The position numbers and the translations under genes were made by a program. This document shows positions 34,131-43,671 of a stretch of DNA of 64,000 bases, one piece after another (positions within the stretch are counted from its first letter, which is position 1; every line of letters starts with the position of its first letter). The stretch is taken from NCBI GenBank assembly GCA_007859835.1, contig SJPJ01000001.1, forward strand, positions 2,321,771-2,385,770. The letters are read 5' to 3'. The notes beneath the pieces were generated by a model. The model worked only from the letters and a program-made list of their open reading frames with translations, was not told the origin of the DNA and searched no databases. The DNA comes from Novipirellula herctigrandis. GTDB taxonomy: Bacteria > Planctomycetota > Planctomycetia > Pirellulales > Pirellulaceae.

Positions 34131-35825
34131 CTATTCCTTCCCTGCAGTGATCGAAAGCTCAAACCCCAACGCTTTCATATTTACGCGTATGGCTTTTTCG
34201 AGCTTTGCGGACTCGGCGAATTGGTCCGCGAGTTCAGCTGTTAGCGTTGCCATCTTGTCAACGAACGGAATTCCGTCGTCTGCGAGTTCTTCGGCGCCGA
34301 CGTAGCGACCGGGCGTGAGCACAAACCCGTGCTCTTCGATCTCGTCCAGCGTGGCACTCTTACAGAAACCCGGAACATCTTCGTAAGCGTCTTTGCCGCG
34401 CTTCCACGCATGAAAGGTGCTGACGATCTTCTCGGTGTCTTCGTCCGTGAAGGCCCGGAGGACTCGGTCCACCATGTAGCCCAGCTTGCGGGCGTCGATG
34501 AAGAGCACTTCGCCCGCTCGGTCGCGGAAGGCGGTTTTTCCACGCCCCCGTTTCTGTTTCGTTTTGGTCAGGAACCAGATGCAGGCCGGTATCTGCGTGT
34601 TGGTAAAGAGCTGGCCGGGCAAGGCGACCATGCATTCGACGAGGTCCGCTTTGACTACGCCAGCGCGAATGTCGCCTTCGCCCTTGGTGTTACTGCTCAT
34701 CGAGCCATTGGCCAGCAGCAGGGCCATCGAACCTTTGGGGGCAAGGTGATACAGCATGTGCTGCAACCAGCCAAAGTTGGCGTTGCCTTTGGGCGGGTCG
34801 CCATGTTCCCAGCGCGGATCGCCTTCCAGGCGGCCATCCCACCATTCTTTCATGTTGAACGGCGGATTGGCCATCACGTAGTTGGCTCGCAGGTCCGGGT
34901 GGGCGTCGCTGGTGAACGAGTTGGCGGGTTGTTTGCCAAAGTAAAAGTCGATCCCGCGAATGGCCATGTTCATCGCGGCCAGTCGCCACGTGGTGGGATT
35001 CGATTCCTGTCCGTAGACCGAGACGTCGCCGATCTTGCCGCCGTGCTGCTGAATGAATTTCTCGCTGGAGACAAAGAAGCCGCCGCTGCCCATCGCCGGG
35101 TCGTAGACTCGCCCTTTGAACGGTTCGAGCATTTCAACTACAAGCGAGACGATAGATTTGGGCGTGTAGTACTGGCCGCCCTTTTTGCCTTCGGCGAGTG
35201 CGAATTGGCCCAGGAAGTATTCGTAGACGTGGCCAAGGATGTCTTTGGCGTCGAGCGATTCGTGCTGGAAGGGGATTTCGGCGATCAGGTTGATCAGGCC
35301 GATGAGGCTTTCGGCGGGCAGTTGGAGCTGGGTGTAGTTTTTGTTGAGGACGCCTTTGAGTTTTGGGTTTTCCTTTTCGACTTCGGCGAGGGCGTCATCG
35401 ATGAGTTTGCCGATGGATGTGATTTTGTACTGCCTACTTGTCCCGTTCTTGACGGTGATTTCCGTTCCGGCGGCGAGCGGAGCACTCCGTTGAATCGTTT
35501 TCCAACGAGCGAGCGCCGGAACCCAGAAAACGTTCTGTTCCAGGTAGTAGTCGCGGACTTCGAGTTCGTCCGCAATGGTCGATTCATAGTCGGCAGCGTC
35601 GTAGTCGGCCGGATCGAGGTAGTAGTCGTGATCTGGGTCGCGGAGCTGTGATTCGATATCACGCTGCCGCAGCTCAAACGAATCGGAGACGTACTTCAAG
35701 AAGATCAGACCCAGCACAGCGTGCTTGTAGACCGCCGCATCTAGGTTCGACCGCAACTTGTCCGCCGCGGTCCATAGCTTCTTGTCGAGGTCTTTCAAGA
35801 ATTGCTGTGCGTCCGATGCCGCCAT
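34131..35825 (-). CDS. hsdM: Type I N6-adenine methyltransferase HsdM
   Basis: 564 residues, full length. N-terminal helical domain (1-165), SAM motif DPAMGSGGF (242-250), YTPKSIVSLVVEML before it, and catalytic NPPF (320-323). The C-terminal tail VLTPGRYVGAEEL... is complete. With HsdS it methylates adenine in the recognition sequence. It is the first gene of the locus on the left-going strand, so its promoter should be in 35826-35988. Confidence 0.95.
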   Translation of the reverse strand: MAASDAQQFLKDLDKKLWTAADKLRSNLDAAVYKHAVLGLIFLKYVSDSFELRQRDIESQLRDPDHDYYLDPADYDAADYESTIADELEVRDYYLEQNVFWVPALARWKTIQRSAPLAAGTEITVKNGTSRQYKITSIGKLIDDALAEVEKENPKLKGVLNKNYTQLQLPAESLIGLINLIAEIPFQHESLDAKDILGHVYEYFLGQFALAEGKKGGQYYTPKSIVSLVVEMLEPFKGRVYDPAMGSGGFFVSSEKFIQQHGGKIGDVSVYGQESNPTTWRLAAMNMAIRGIDFYFGKQPANSFTSDAHPDLRANYVMANPPFNMKEWWDGRLEGDPRWEHGDPPKGNANFGWLQHMLYHLAPKGSMALLLANGSMSSNTKGEGDIRAGVVKADLVECMVALPGQLFTNTQIPACIWFLTKTKQKRGRGKTAFRDRAGEVLFIDARKLGYMVDRVLRAFTDEDTEKIVSTFHAWKRGKDAYEDVPGFCKSATLDEIEEHGFVLTPGRYVGAEELADDGIPFVDKMATLTAELADQFAESAKLEKAIRVNMKALGFELSITAGKE

Positions 35826-35988
35826 GGTTCACTCTTCGCCGAGGAAGGAAGGACAAAAGTCGCCGAGGAAGGAATGACGAAAGTGATAAGTCGACCGTGT
35901 CCGGCCGTGCATGCCCCTTTCGTAGTGTTGCCTTTTCACTGCTACAATCGTATGCTATCAGAGCACCGCAAACAAGCAGGCTACAAAC

Positions 35989-36327
35989 ATGAAAGTCTTC
36001 GGCAACAAAATCCGTGAGCTTCGCAAGTTCAAAGGCTATTCATTGCGCACGTTGGCACCGATGGTCGGGGTTGGCTTCAGTTATCTAAGCAAAGTCGAGA
36101 ACAGCAAACTCGATTTCGGTGACTCGCCGTCTGAAGCTTTGATCCACAAGCTGGCCGAAACACTGGATGGAGATGAAGACGAACTGTTGCTAATGGCCGG
36201 CCGGATTCCGAAATCCATCGCCCGCCGAATCCTTGAGCAGCCCGATGTTTTTCGTTTGCTCGCGAAGTGTGACGATACAACCTTGCGAAGCGTCGCAGCC
36301 CAAGCCATTCGAACCGGCAAGAAGTAA
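35989..36327 (+). CDS. Xre-family transcriptional regulator
   Basis: 112 residues. HTH_3 at about 5-65 (LRTLAPMVGVGFSYLSKVEN), then LLLMAGRIPKSIARRILEQP, a tail commonly seen in regulators paired with ImmA/IrrE-like metallopeptidases. No such peptidase follows; the next 230 bp hold no recognisable gene, then comes a truncated RES gene. It is divergent from hsdM (163 bp between starts) and may control that promoter. Confidence 0.82.
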   Translation: MKVFGNKIRELRKFKGYSLRTLAPMVGVGFSYLSKVENSKLDFGDSPSEALIHKLAETLDGDEDELLLMAGRIPKSIARRILEQPDVFRLLAKCDDTTLRSVAAQAIRTGKK

Positions 36328-36557
36328 CTCGAACCGGTTTTGCCGAACTCGTCGCTGGAAGGATGCATCGACTTACACGGTCCGGCATTATCGGATCGTA
36401 TTGCAACCGCAAATTGTCGTAATACTGGCGACTGCCCGACTAAACGAATGGCAGGGCGCGCGTCAAGGACTTGGAAAACGCCAATAGGTAATGCAGAAGG
36501 ATTCGCCAGAATCAGTCGAGGTTTGCCTTTTACGAGAAGTTCAGATGAGTTTCGAGA

Positions 36558-37052
36558 ATGCCCGGTAAACACTTCAAATCAGAGTATATGGACTTCCGGA
36601 ATTCGGTTGTTTCCGGCAATCAGTTTGTTGTCGATGATACGGCAAATGCGTTCCTAAACGGAATCCGAAAGAGCGTCAAACCACGAGTGGTAACTCTGCA
36701 AAAAGGCTCGAATCTGTATCGAGCGCAACACGGATGGCGGCAAACGGACTGGGACGAACATCCGCAACCACTCCAGTGTCACGGAAAGAAGAGAATGCTC
36801 CCCGAAAACAATCATGTCCGAGCAGGAAGAGCCAACGCAGATTACAAGGCAATTTTCTACGCCTCCATTTCACCGGAGATCGCAGTGAAAGAAATGCGAC
36901 CGTGGATAGGATCGTACTTATCTGTGGCAAGATTTAGAGTGAAGCGAGACCTGAAGATCGTGAATCTGTTTGACGCGTATCGCGGATTTAAGGAAGAATG
37001 GAAGATGGATACGATGAGCCGATGCCTCTGTAATCAGGAATTGGTAATTTGA
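36558..37052 (+). CDS. RES-domain protein, probably 3'-truncated
   Basis: 164 residues. The middle matches the RES fold: LYRAQHGW, then RANADYKAIFYASISPEIAV, KEMRPWIGSYLSVARFRV and LKIVNL. RES proteins of toxin type destroy NAD+. Homologs of this long-leader type are about 230-280 residues; here homology ends at about 145, followed by a short tail and a stop shared with the next gene (TTGA). It is probably inactive, cut by the same event that brought in the methyltransferase. I can see no typical ParS/MbcA-like antitoxin. Confidence 0.65.
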   Translation: MPGKHFKSEYMDFRNSVVSGNQFVVDDTANAFLNGIRKSVKPRVVTLQKGSNLYRAQHGWRQTDWDEHPQPLQCHGKKRMLPENNHVRAGRANADYKAIFYASISPEIAVKEMRPWIGSYLSVARFRVKRDLKIVNLFDAYRGFKEEWKMDTMSRCLCNQELVI

Positions 37053-37831
37053 GTTATTCTCAGAACGATTGGCTTTCACTTCGGGAAAGGTGCGATCCTC
37101 GCTCACGAAGCGAGCGATTGGCAGCTGCGTTTGCAGAGATTACCAGCCCAGATGCGTTGGTCGTCGATTTGGGATGTGGTACAGGCGCGAACTACCGATA
37201 CCTTTCACGGTTTTTTAGAACGTCGATGAAGTGGCTCTGCATCGACAATGATTCCATACTTCTAGAGCAAGCTGCCTCAAGTCTGCCGACAGACAATGTG
37301 AGTTTCGAACGACTGGATTTATCCGCTAATCTCTGTGGAGTCCCAAAAGGTAGCGGCGTCGCTGTCACTGCATCAGCATTTTTGGACATGACCTCCAACA
37401 AATGGATCGTCGACTTTGCGAACCATTTCTTCGATACGCCGCTACTGATCGCCATGACAACTTCAGGCGTCTTCCAGTTGGATCCGCAAGATCGTGACGA
37501 CAAACCAATTCAGCAAGCAATTTCAAGCCATCAGCAAAGCGATCAAGGCTTTGGTCCCGCCGTAGGAACGGAAGCAACCGGTTTCTTGGTAAGAGAACTG
37601 GAAAGGCTAGGGTGCGTGGTCGAGATTGCAGATAGCAGTTGGGAACTCCGGCACAACGACCTGGCATTGATGAAAAGCGTGATAGCAGGCGTGGCACGTA
37701 GAGCGAGATTAATGCGAGTTTCCATTGACGTGGATGCCTGGGAGTGTCGGCGGATTGAGCAATTTCAATCGGGTGAACTTCAACTCCGCGTTCCACATTT
37801 AGATCTTCTTTCCTATCCCAAAGTCGCTTGA
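37049..37831 (+). CDS. SAM-dependent methyltransferase, small-molecule type
   Basis: 260 residues. Class I fold with motif I VVDLGCGTGANYRYL and an acidic strand-2 end WLCIDND, then FERLDLS. The N-terminus DWLSLRERCDPRSRS and C-terminus HLDLLSYP match a family often found with pteridine or NAD(P)-linked genes; none are here. TTG start overlaps the RES stop, an unusual junction suggesting the original start was lost by deletion. Confidence 0.75.
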   Translation: MSYSQNDWLSLRERCDPRSRSERLAAAFAEITSPDALVVDLGCGTGANYRYLSRFFRTSMKWLCIDNDSILLEQAASSLPTDNVSFERLDLSANLCGVPKGSGVAVTASAFLDMTSNKWIVDFANHFFDTPLLIAMTTSGVFQLDPQDRDDKPIQQAISSHQQSDQGFGPAVGTEATGFLVRELERLGCVVEIADSSWELRHNDLALMKSVIAGVARRARLMRVSIDVDAWECRRIEQFQSGELQLRVPHLDLLSYPKVA

Positions 37832-37948
37832 CTCTAAAAACTACCGATATCGAAGTTTTTTTAGCCGCGAAGACCTACGCCGTTGGCAAACGACAACTGC
37901 ACGTGCGTTTTGTACGGAAACACGCTGCAGAACTGGCCTTCCTTCTCT

Positions 37949-40492
37949 TCAGGCTTCAATGTGTAGAGCGTCCAGCACGGGGATCAGGCATGTGTCAGTG
38001 TTCTGGTATCCTGCGAACAACGCTGGTGTGGCAGGGGAGTCGACGACGTTCAATCCGTTGGCTGCCTTCATGGCAAAGGCTTCAAATTCGTCCACTGCAA
38101 GTGGTTTCGAAAAGAAGAAACCTTGAGCGTACTGGCATCCCATGGATTGTAGAGTCGCGAGCTGCTCCGGCGTTTCCACTCCTTCGGCAATCACCTGTAG
38201 ATCCAGGTCGTCCGCAAGCGTTAGAATTACGTGTAACAGAGCGGCGGCATCCTTAACCGAGCGCATGTTGTTGACGAAGACTCGATCGATCTTCAAAACG
38301 TCTATCGGGAACTCGTGCAGGCACGATAGCGACGAGTATCCTGTGCCAAAATCATCGATGTCGATTAGCACACCGACATCGCGCAGTGCATCCAGGGTGC
38401 GGACGATCGTTCCCGGCTCCTGGATGAGGACGCTCTCAGTGATCTCCAAATGCAAACATTGCGACGGGATGTCGTTCTCATACAGGCAGTCTGTCACCAT
38501 CTCCACAAAACCAGGATTTAACATCTGCAAACGAGAGGCATTGACATGAAAGCAGGGCGGGGCATGTTCGCCCAGGGTCCTTCGCCACTCCGCAAACTGA
38601 CGACAGGCTTCTTTGAGAATCCACTCTCCTATAGGAATAATCAGCCGCGTTTCTTCGGCAATGGAAATAAAATCGTTCGGTTGCACCAAGCCGCGATCAC
38701 GATTGTTCCAACGCACGAGTGTCTCAACGCCTTCGAGGTGACCTGACTCAAGATCCACGATCGGTTGGTAATGCAGCACAAACTCATCACGCTGAATCGC
38801 CATCCGCAGATCACCTTCGATCCGCATACGTGTTTCCGCTCTTTCGTGCATCGACTGGTCGAAGAGAGCATAGCATCCTCTCCCTTGCGACTTTGCCTCA
38901 TACATGGCAAGGTCCGCATCGCGAAGCATGTCGTTGGCCGACTGATATTGTTGTTCGTTGGTCACAATTCCGATGCTGACTGTCGAGTGGACAGTGTTTC
39001 CACAAAGCTGGTAGCTTTCGGAAAACGTTTGAAGCAGTCTCTCAGCCACTCTGCCAGCCCTGTCCAAGTCGCTGAGATTGTTTAGGAAAACAACAAATTC
39101 ATCGCCGCCCAAGCGCGCCGCAGCGACATGGTCCGTGTTACGTAGGCTTCGGCGAAGGCGCTCAGACATCTGACGCAGCAGTTCGTCGCCGGCCTTGTGG
39201 CCGAGACTGTCATTAATCAGCTTAAAGCGATCGAAGTCCATGAACAGAACAGCGTATTGGCTTCTTTTCTTGCTATCGATCGCCCTCTGAATGGTCTGAA
39301 GTATCGAACTGCGATTTGGCAAACCGGTCAGGGAATCGTGAAACGCCAGATGTTCCATCTTTTGCATCAGCATTTTGCTGTACGTTACATCTTGAAAGGT
39401 TGCCAGGAATCGAATGATGTCACCACTTGCGTTTCGGATCGGGGAGATCGACGCTAATTCCCAAAATGGTTCACCGTTCTGATTCTTGCTTTCGATCTCA
39501 CCACGCCAAACCTCGCCTGCACAAATCTTCTGTCGTAGTTCCTTGCAGCGGTGCGTGGGAAGCATGTTCGCTAGCAACCCCCAACAATCCTGTGCAAGGG
39601 CTTGATCACGCGAGATTCCCGTCACCTTCGTAAACATCGGATTGACATACTCGATATTTCCGTCGAGGTCTGTGATCATGACCGATGCCGGGCTCTGCTC
39701 CACGGTCACTGAGAGCGTTCGAAGTTCTTCCTCAGCCTGTACTTTCTCGGTTGTGTCGAGGATCACCGCGACGAAGACGGGGCGCTCCTCATAGATAGAG
39801 CGGTGAAGATGAACTTCAACCGGGTAACGCGTGCCATCCTTGCGAATATGAACGGTTGAAAAACGGAGTGAGCTAGCTTGTTTGTTTCGCAACGGATAAA
39901 GCTGGAGCTCCAAACCGTCCATTTCCAGGTCGGGCTTGATGTCCACCGGAGTCATCTCGCGAAGTTCGTCGATCGTGTACCCAAGGTTTTTCCTAGCCCC
40001 TTGGTTCGCAAAGACGAATCGCAATGACTGACAGTCAAAAATGTAGATTTCATTGTCGGACTCATCCAGAATGTTCCCGAACCCAATCAGTCGCTCTGCG
40101 GCGATCTTCGAATCCCTTTCCGCCTCGTGCGCCGCTTTCAGGCACAGCTTAGTTTCCTCAAGCTCGGATATAATCTCAGCGGAATTAACGATCGCTTCGG
40201 CTTGCGCGTCTGCCATCATCTTGCCCTTGGTTTCTGAGTTGTCACGTTCCTTTCGAGCGTGATTCAACTCGTCTCGCATTGCCGTTAGCGATTCCTCAAG
40301 TTTTTCGATGGTCAAAGTCGCGTTGAGGATGGCTTCTGCTTGCGTCTTCTCTGTTCTCTGGATCGAGTGGCAACCAGGCACAAGTTGCTCCTTCAGTATA
40401 GAAAATGCAACACTTAGCTCGTCCGAAACCGATGCCTCAATGCCTGTGATCAGATTTTCGAGTTGCCTCAACGGATCGTTCGGAATGCACAT
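37949..40492 (-). CDS. PAS-PAS-GGDEF-EAL c-di-GMP enzyme
   Basis: 847 residues, no membrane segment. A coiled-coil N-terminus (about 45-135) is followed by PAS at about 138-250 and 260-372. The GGDEF domain has an intact RLGGDEF (462-466), so cyclase activity is plausible. The EAL domain keeps NDFISIAEETRLI, DDFGTGYSSL and AEGVET, but the name motif is ETL (590-592, in GVETLVRW). The Glu is kept and such variants can still hydrolyse c-di-GMP. It starts 6 bp after the TusA stop, so it is in the operon with the DsrE-like and TusA-like genes. The sensed signal is probably redox or sulfur related; that part is inferred. Confidence 0.9.
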   Translation of the reverse strand: MCIPNDPLRQLENLITGIEASVSDELSVAFSILKEQLVPGCHSIQRTEKTQAEAILNATLTIEKLEESLTAMRDELNHARKERDNSETKGKMMADAQAEAIVNSAEIISELEETKLCLKAAHEAERDSKIAAERLIGFGNILDESDNEIYIFDCQSLRFVFANQGARKNLGYTIDELREMTPVDIKPDLEMDGLELQLYPLRNKQASSLRFSTVHIRKDGTRYPVEVHLHRSIYEERPVFVAVILDTTEKVQAEEELRTLSVTVEQSPASVMITDLDGNIEYVNPMFTKVTGISRDQALAQDCWGLLANMLPTHRCKELRQKICAGEVWRGEIESKNQNGEPFWELASISPIRNASGDIIRFLATFQDVTYSKMLMQKMEHLAFHDSLTGLPNRSSILQTIQRAIDSKKRSQYAVLFMDFDRFKLINDSLGHKAGDELLRQMSERLRRSLRNTDHVAAARLGGDEFVVFLNNLSDLDRAGRVAERLLQTFSESYQLCGNTVHSTVSIGIVTNEQQYQSANDMLRDADLAMYEAKSQGRGCYALFDQSMHERAETRMRIEGDLRMAIQRDEFVLHYQPIVDLESGHLEGVETLVRWNNRDRGLVQPNDFISIAEETRLIIPIGEWILKEACRQFAEWRRTLGEHAPPCFHVNASRLQMLNPGFVEMVTDCLYENDIPSQCLHLEITESVLIQEPGTIVRTLDALRDVGVLIDIDDFGTGYSSLSCLHEFPIDVLKIDRVFVNNMRSVKDAAALLHVILTLADDLDLQVIAEGVETPEQLATLQSMGCQYAQGFFFSKPLAVDEFEAFAMKAANGLNVVDSPATPALFAGYQNTDTCLIPVLDALHIEA

Positions 40493-40498
40493 TCTTAG

Positions 40499-40738
40499 TC
40501 ACTCCTGTGTTTCGGTCTTGCAGATTTTTGCCGACACGCGGTTTTCGGAGTTCACGAGTTCAACGAGTTCGTGCCCCGTCCGTTTGCACCAAGCCTCGAC
40601 ATCTAAACAAAAAGCCGGGTCGGTCGCGAAAGCGGTCACTTCATCGCCGTCATCTAGAGTCTTCATTAGTTTAGTCAAGTGAACGATTGGCATGGGACAC
40701 TTCATTCCCGTCAAATCGATTTCGCTAACGTTCGTCAT
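40499..40738 (-). CDS. TusA-like sulfur carrier
   Basis: 79 residues, the usual TusA length. The active CPxP motif is present in GMKCPMPIVHL. TusA proteins carry persulfide sulfur for tRNA thiolation, molybdenum enzymes or dissimilatory sulfur oxidation. It lies 21 bp after the DsrE-like gene and 6 bp before the GGDEF-EAL gene, all leftward. Confidence 0.9.
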   Translation of the reverse strand: MTNVSEIDLTGMKCPMPIVHLTKLMKTLDDGDEVTAFATDPAFCLDVEAWCKRTGHELVELVNSENRVSAKICKTETQE

Positions 40739-40759
40739 TTCGTTTGCCCCTTGAGCATG

Positions 40760-41377
40760 TTAAATAAACAGTGTGGTATTGGATTCACTCGATCGATCCA
40801 ACATGGTGGCAACACCGCAGTAGTCTAGGTCGGAATAGTTGATGAGTTCTTCAGGTCGGATGCCCATGAGAGACATCGCCATTTCACAGACACCGATCTG
40901 AACACCGAGTTCATCAGCCGACGCGACGAGTTCTTCCAGGCTGGCAATGTTTTTGCGATCCATCTCCCGACCCATCATCCATCGTCCCATTCCAGCCATG
41001 TCGAGTTTTGAGAGCTTCTGCTTCTTAAAACCACCGGGCAGTATCCAGCCAAACATCCGCTCGACGATGCTTTTCCCTCCTGCTTGACGGCCTTGTTTCT
41101 TCAGAGCTGCGGTCGCCCAGAACGTGAAGAACATTGACACCTTCATCCCGCACGCGGCAGCTCCCGTTGCGATCGTGAACGCCGCCATGAGCTTGTCGAA
41201 TTCGTTGCTAAAGACCACTAGGCTAAGAGTGTTTTCTTTGCTGGTTAGACGCCGCTCTAATGCATCGACGCGTCTTGCCAATTCTGCTGTACGATCAACC
41301 GTTGTTTCAGCGAGCAGGTCGGTCATTATTTGTTCGCATTGAAAATGTGACATTGGTTTCTCCGAGACGTCCGTCAT
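40760..41377 (-). CDS. DsrE/DsrF-like sulfur-relay family protein
   Basis: 205 residues from ATG 41377; the frame before it (to 41584) is not protein-like. The core TLSLVVFSNEFDKLMAAFTI...GAAACGMKVSMFFTFW and C-terminal GVQIGVCEMAMSLMGI with a conserved Cys match the COG2210 branch of DsrE proteins, often called peroxiredoxin family. These pass sulfur to or from TusA-like carriers. First gene of the three-gene operon. Confidence 0.87.
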   Translation of the reverse strand: MTDVSEKPMSHFQCEQIMTDLLAETTVDRTAELARRVDALERRLTSKENTLSLVVFSNEFDKLMAAFTIATGAAACGMKVSMFFTFWATAALKKQGRQAGGKSIVERMFGWILPGGFKKQKLSKLDMAGMGRWMMGREMDRKNIASLEELVASADELGVQIGVCEMAMSLMGIRPEELINYSDLDYCGVATMLDRSSESNTTLFI

Positions 41378-41811
41378 CGACGTTTGCTTGACATTCCAGC
41401 GTTGAGGCCGGCTAATCTGCCAACAAGAGAACAAGCGTCTGTGGCCGATGACCTTGTCGCTTCCCAGGGGGCTCTCAACTGGACTGCGTGCACCAGAGAT
41501 GCAGTCCCTACGATGGCTACAAAAACATAGGTCACGCTTAGTGGAATACAGGACTTTTTCGGTTGTCTGTAGAATGCATAACATCCGCGTGTCTGGACTC
41601 GAGATCGAGTATTTCAGAACATGTTGGTGAAAAATATCGCGCCGAGCTGAATCGCAACCTAAGCATGATCAAAATGTCAGCGAACATCCCTCGTAAAAAG
41701 ACGCTCGCCATGATCAACGGATTACTGAGGGAAGAAGTCGAACCCGCAGCGACTTGCATACATAATCAAGTTTAAGTTCCGGGGGAACGCCCATCAGCGC
41801 CGCGTTCGTGA
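41378..41811. other. gap without a confident gene
   Basis: 434 bp. It should contain the promoter of the DsrE-TusA operon. A 70-codon rightward frame (41563-41775) ends KKTLAMINGLLREEVEPAAT and could be a decayed gene piece, but nothing supports it. The right end runs into the broken thioredoxin-family gene. Confidence 0.4.
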
Positions 41812-42797
41812 AGCGATTCGCCGCAACGCGATTCAGATGAAGTTCTTGACCTATCTGAATACTTTGATGCTCCTCCCAGCGCAAGTGCTCCGAAGTTTAC
41901 GGCAGCTGAAGCTTCGACTGCTTGCCTACCTACGGTGGAACCGTCAGGCAATTCAACACCAGGCACCCAGGAATCTGAATCCCAAGAAACGGACACCAAC
42001 ACCGATGCATCGGTCGCGGAATCTCCGGCAACCTCAGACGCGGCAGAACACTTGTTCGGACCGGGGTCACCCGCTCCACGGATCTCGATCGCCAAATGGA
42101 TGCAGGGTGAACCGGCGGAAGAAATCGAGAAGGGGCAGGTCGATGTCGTCGAATTCTGGGCCACATGGTGTGGACCGTGCGTGAAAGGCATGCCTCACAT
42201 GGCACAACTTCAATCGGAATACGGAGACAAAGTCAAGTTCATCGGCGTGACTCGAGAAGACGAAGAAAAAGTGGCTCTGTTTCTGGATCGTGAATCGCCA
42301 GGCATTGACGGTAAGACCTGGTCCGAAGTACTGACGTACCGGATTGCGCTGGATGACAACGATGCAACCAATAATGCATACATACAGGCAGCCAATCGAA
42401 GGGGGATTCCGGCAGCGTTTGTCGTCGGCACTTCCGGCAACATTGAATGAATCGGTCACCCCGCGACCATGGATGCCGCTCTGACGCAAATCGTTGACGG
42501 ATCGTGGGATTCGTCTGCGGCACGAGCGCAATTCATTGCAGACGCCGATGCAGAACGCTTTGTGGAAGAGTACATGCCCAAGCTTAACGCCGCAATGATT
42601 GCCCGCGATTTCAAGACCGCCGTTAAACTCTGTGACGAAATTCTGGCCAAGCTGCCGGAACACAAACTGGTCAAACAAATTCGCATGAGTTTTCTTCTTC
42701 AGGGCAACCAGATGGAGGAATTCAACAAAGCAGCCGCCGCTCAGGTCGAAGAATACTTCGATAGCCCCCGGGCTCTGAACCAAGTTGCACGTTTGAT
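41812..42797 (+). pseudogene. TlpA/thioredoxin-family gene, broken in three places
   Basis: The frame opens after a TGA at about 41809 with no start or signal peptide, runs through an acidic Ser/Thr-rich region, then a thioredoxin fold with WATWCGPCVKGMPH. At 42448-42450 TGA stands where homologs have Trp (GNIE-stop-IGHPA), and the same frame continues for about 115 more residues. Homology ends abruptly near 42797, where it meets the end of a DUF2924 fragment from the other strand. So it lacks a 5' end, carries a TGG-to-TGA change, and lacks a 3' end. Confidence 0.85.
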
Positions 42798-42799
42798 AC

Positions 42800-43173
42800 T
42801 TAAAACCGTCGGTCAGTACGTTCACGAAGTGCAACTTGCCTTTGTAGTGTCGCTCTAACCGCTGACCGGGCGGAGGAATTCGCATGTCCCATCCGTCTGG
42901 TGCTTTGGTGCGGACCACATCGCCGCCCACTTTCGGCTTCGGCGGGGTCACGCGGATCAATGATTCGTCGGCGATCGGGCCAGCACGAAGCAACGCTCGG
43001 TCGCTAAGTCCGCCTTCCTCGTTGGCTTGAATCCGCCAAGCGATGCGGCGAACAAGGAAGCGTCGGTTTCGTGAGCGGCATTGCTCGTTGTGAAATTCTG
43101 CGTATTTGTCGACCAGTTGATCGATCGTTAAGTCAGCCAGTCTCGCGATCTCCAAACTTGCGCTAGGACTCAT
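42800..43173 (-). pseudogene. DUF2924 protein, 3'-truncated
   Basis: From ATG 43173 the frame encodes LEIARLADLTIDQLVDKYAE, RFLVRRIAWRIQ and PPGQRLERHYKGKLHFVNVL, the DUF2924 pattern, ending DGFKYQ where normal members go on to a ...G..Y.SLSA.A block. DUF2924 genes usually travel with a serine recombinase. The breakpoint (about 42799) joins it to the 3' end of the thioredoxin-family remnant; the frame continues open but antisense to that gene. Confidence 0.82.
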
Positions 43174-43330
43174 TTGTCACCTCCGCGTCGTTTGGTTTTG
43201 AGATTGTTTTCTGTTTGGCAGACTTCGCCGCCTTCTTGTCCAAAGTTCGTCGAATCGCCCGCGCCAAAATGGTCGCGATCGCTTCGCGTTGTTTTTCGCT
43301 CAAGTGGATCACCCTTGCTGTGTAAGCCAT
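43163..43330 (-). CDS. small protein upstream of DUF2924
   Basis: 55 residues from ATG 43330 to TAG 43163: MAYTARVIHLSEKQREAIAT then a Lys/Ala-rich helix and an Asp/Glu-rich end. It overlaps the DUF2924 start by 11 bp, in the way of coupled small genes in recombinase/DUF2924 modules. Its composition is more protein-like than the longer overlapping frame (43170-43541). Function unknown. Confidence 0.45.
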   Translation of the reverse strand: MAYTARVIHLSEKQREAIATILARAIRRTLDKKAAKSAKQKTISKPNDAEVTNES

Positions 43331-43541
43331 CACTGCAGCCGGTCTCGCCCGTTGCGAGATCGTTGCCGCGAGACACAGTGATCACTGACTGCGAAGAAAT
43401 CTCAAGCGTTGATTCGCCGATCTCGCGAGAACTTTCCAAACTCTTTGCGATCTGCCCCCGCTTTAGGCGAATCGCCGCCATGCCGAGCAATTTCGCCAGC
43501 TTCCTCACCTGCTCAGCAGGCTGCACATTATTCAACGCCAT
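43170..43541 (-). CDS. possible hypothetical protein, overlapping frame
   Basis: From ATG 43541 the frame reads ALNNVQPAEQVRKLAKLLGM, plausible for about 70 residues, then turns Ser/Thr/Gly-rich over the region where the 55-residue frame runs. Either an early stop was lost or only the first part is real. Its stop overlaps the DUF2924 ATG. Confidence 0.25.
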   Translation of the reverse strand: MALNNVQPAEQVRKLAKLLGMAAIRLKRGQIAKSLESSREIGESTLEISSQSVITVSRGNDLATGETGCSDGLHSKGDPLERKTTRSDRDHFGAGDSTNFGQEGGEVCQTENNLKTKRRGGDK

Positions 43542-43671
43542 ATAACCCATCCTCTTCCCGAGAATCCCTAGCGAACCGAACGAAACGGTCCGGCCCTCAG
43601 GGTTATTTAGGAGAAGGGTGGATGACGTTAACCAGCTTTTCGCGACGAGAGATGCAACCGCTTTGAGAAAG

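Noticed and set aside
34329-35651. 440-codon rightward open frame opposite hsdM
   Set aside because: Exact antisense of the well-supported HsdM; Val/Phe/Asp-rich composition reflects codon bias on the other strand, and no domain fits.
41563-41775. 70-codon rightward frame before the thioredoxin remnant
   Set aside because: No family, start or ribosome site to support it.
42067-43173. 368-codon leftward frame as one gene
   Set aside because: Only the first 125 residues are DUF2924; the rest is antisense to the thioredoxin-family remnant.
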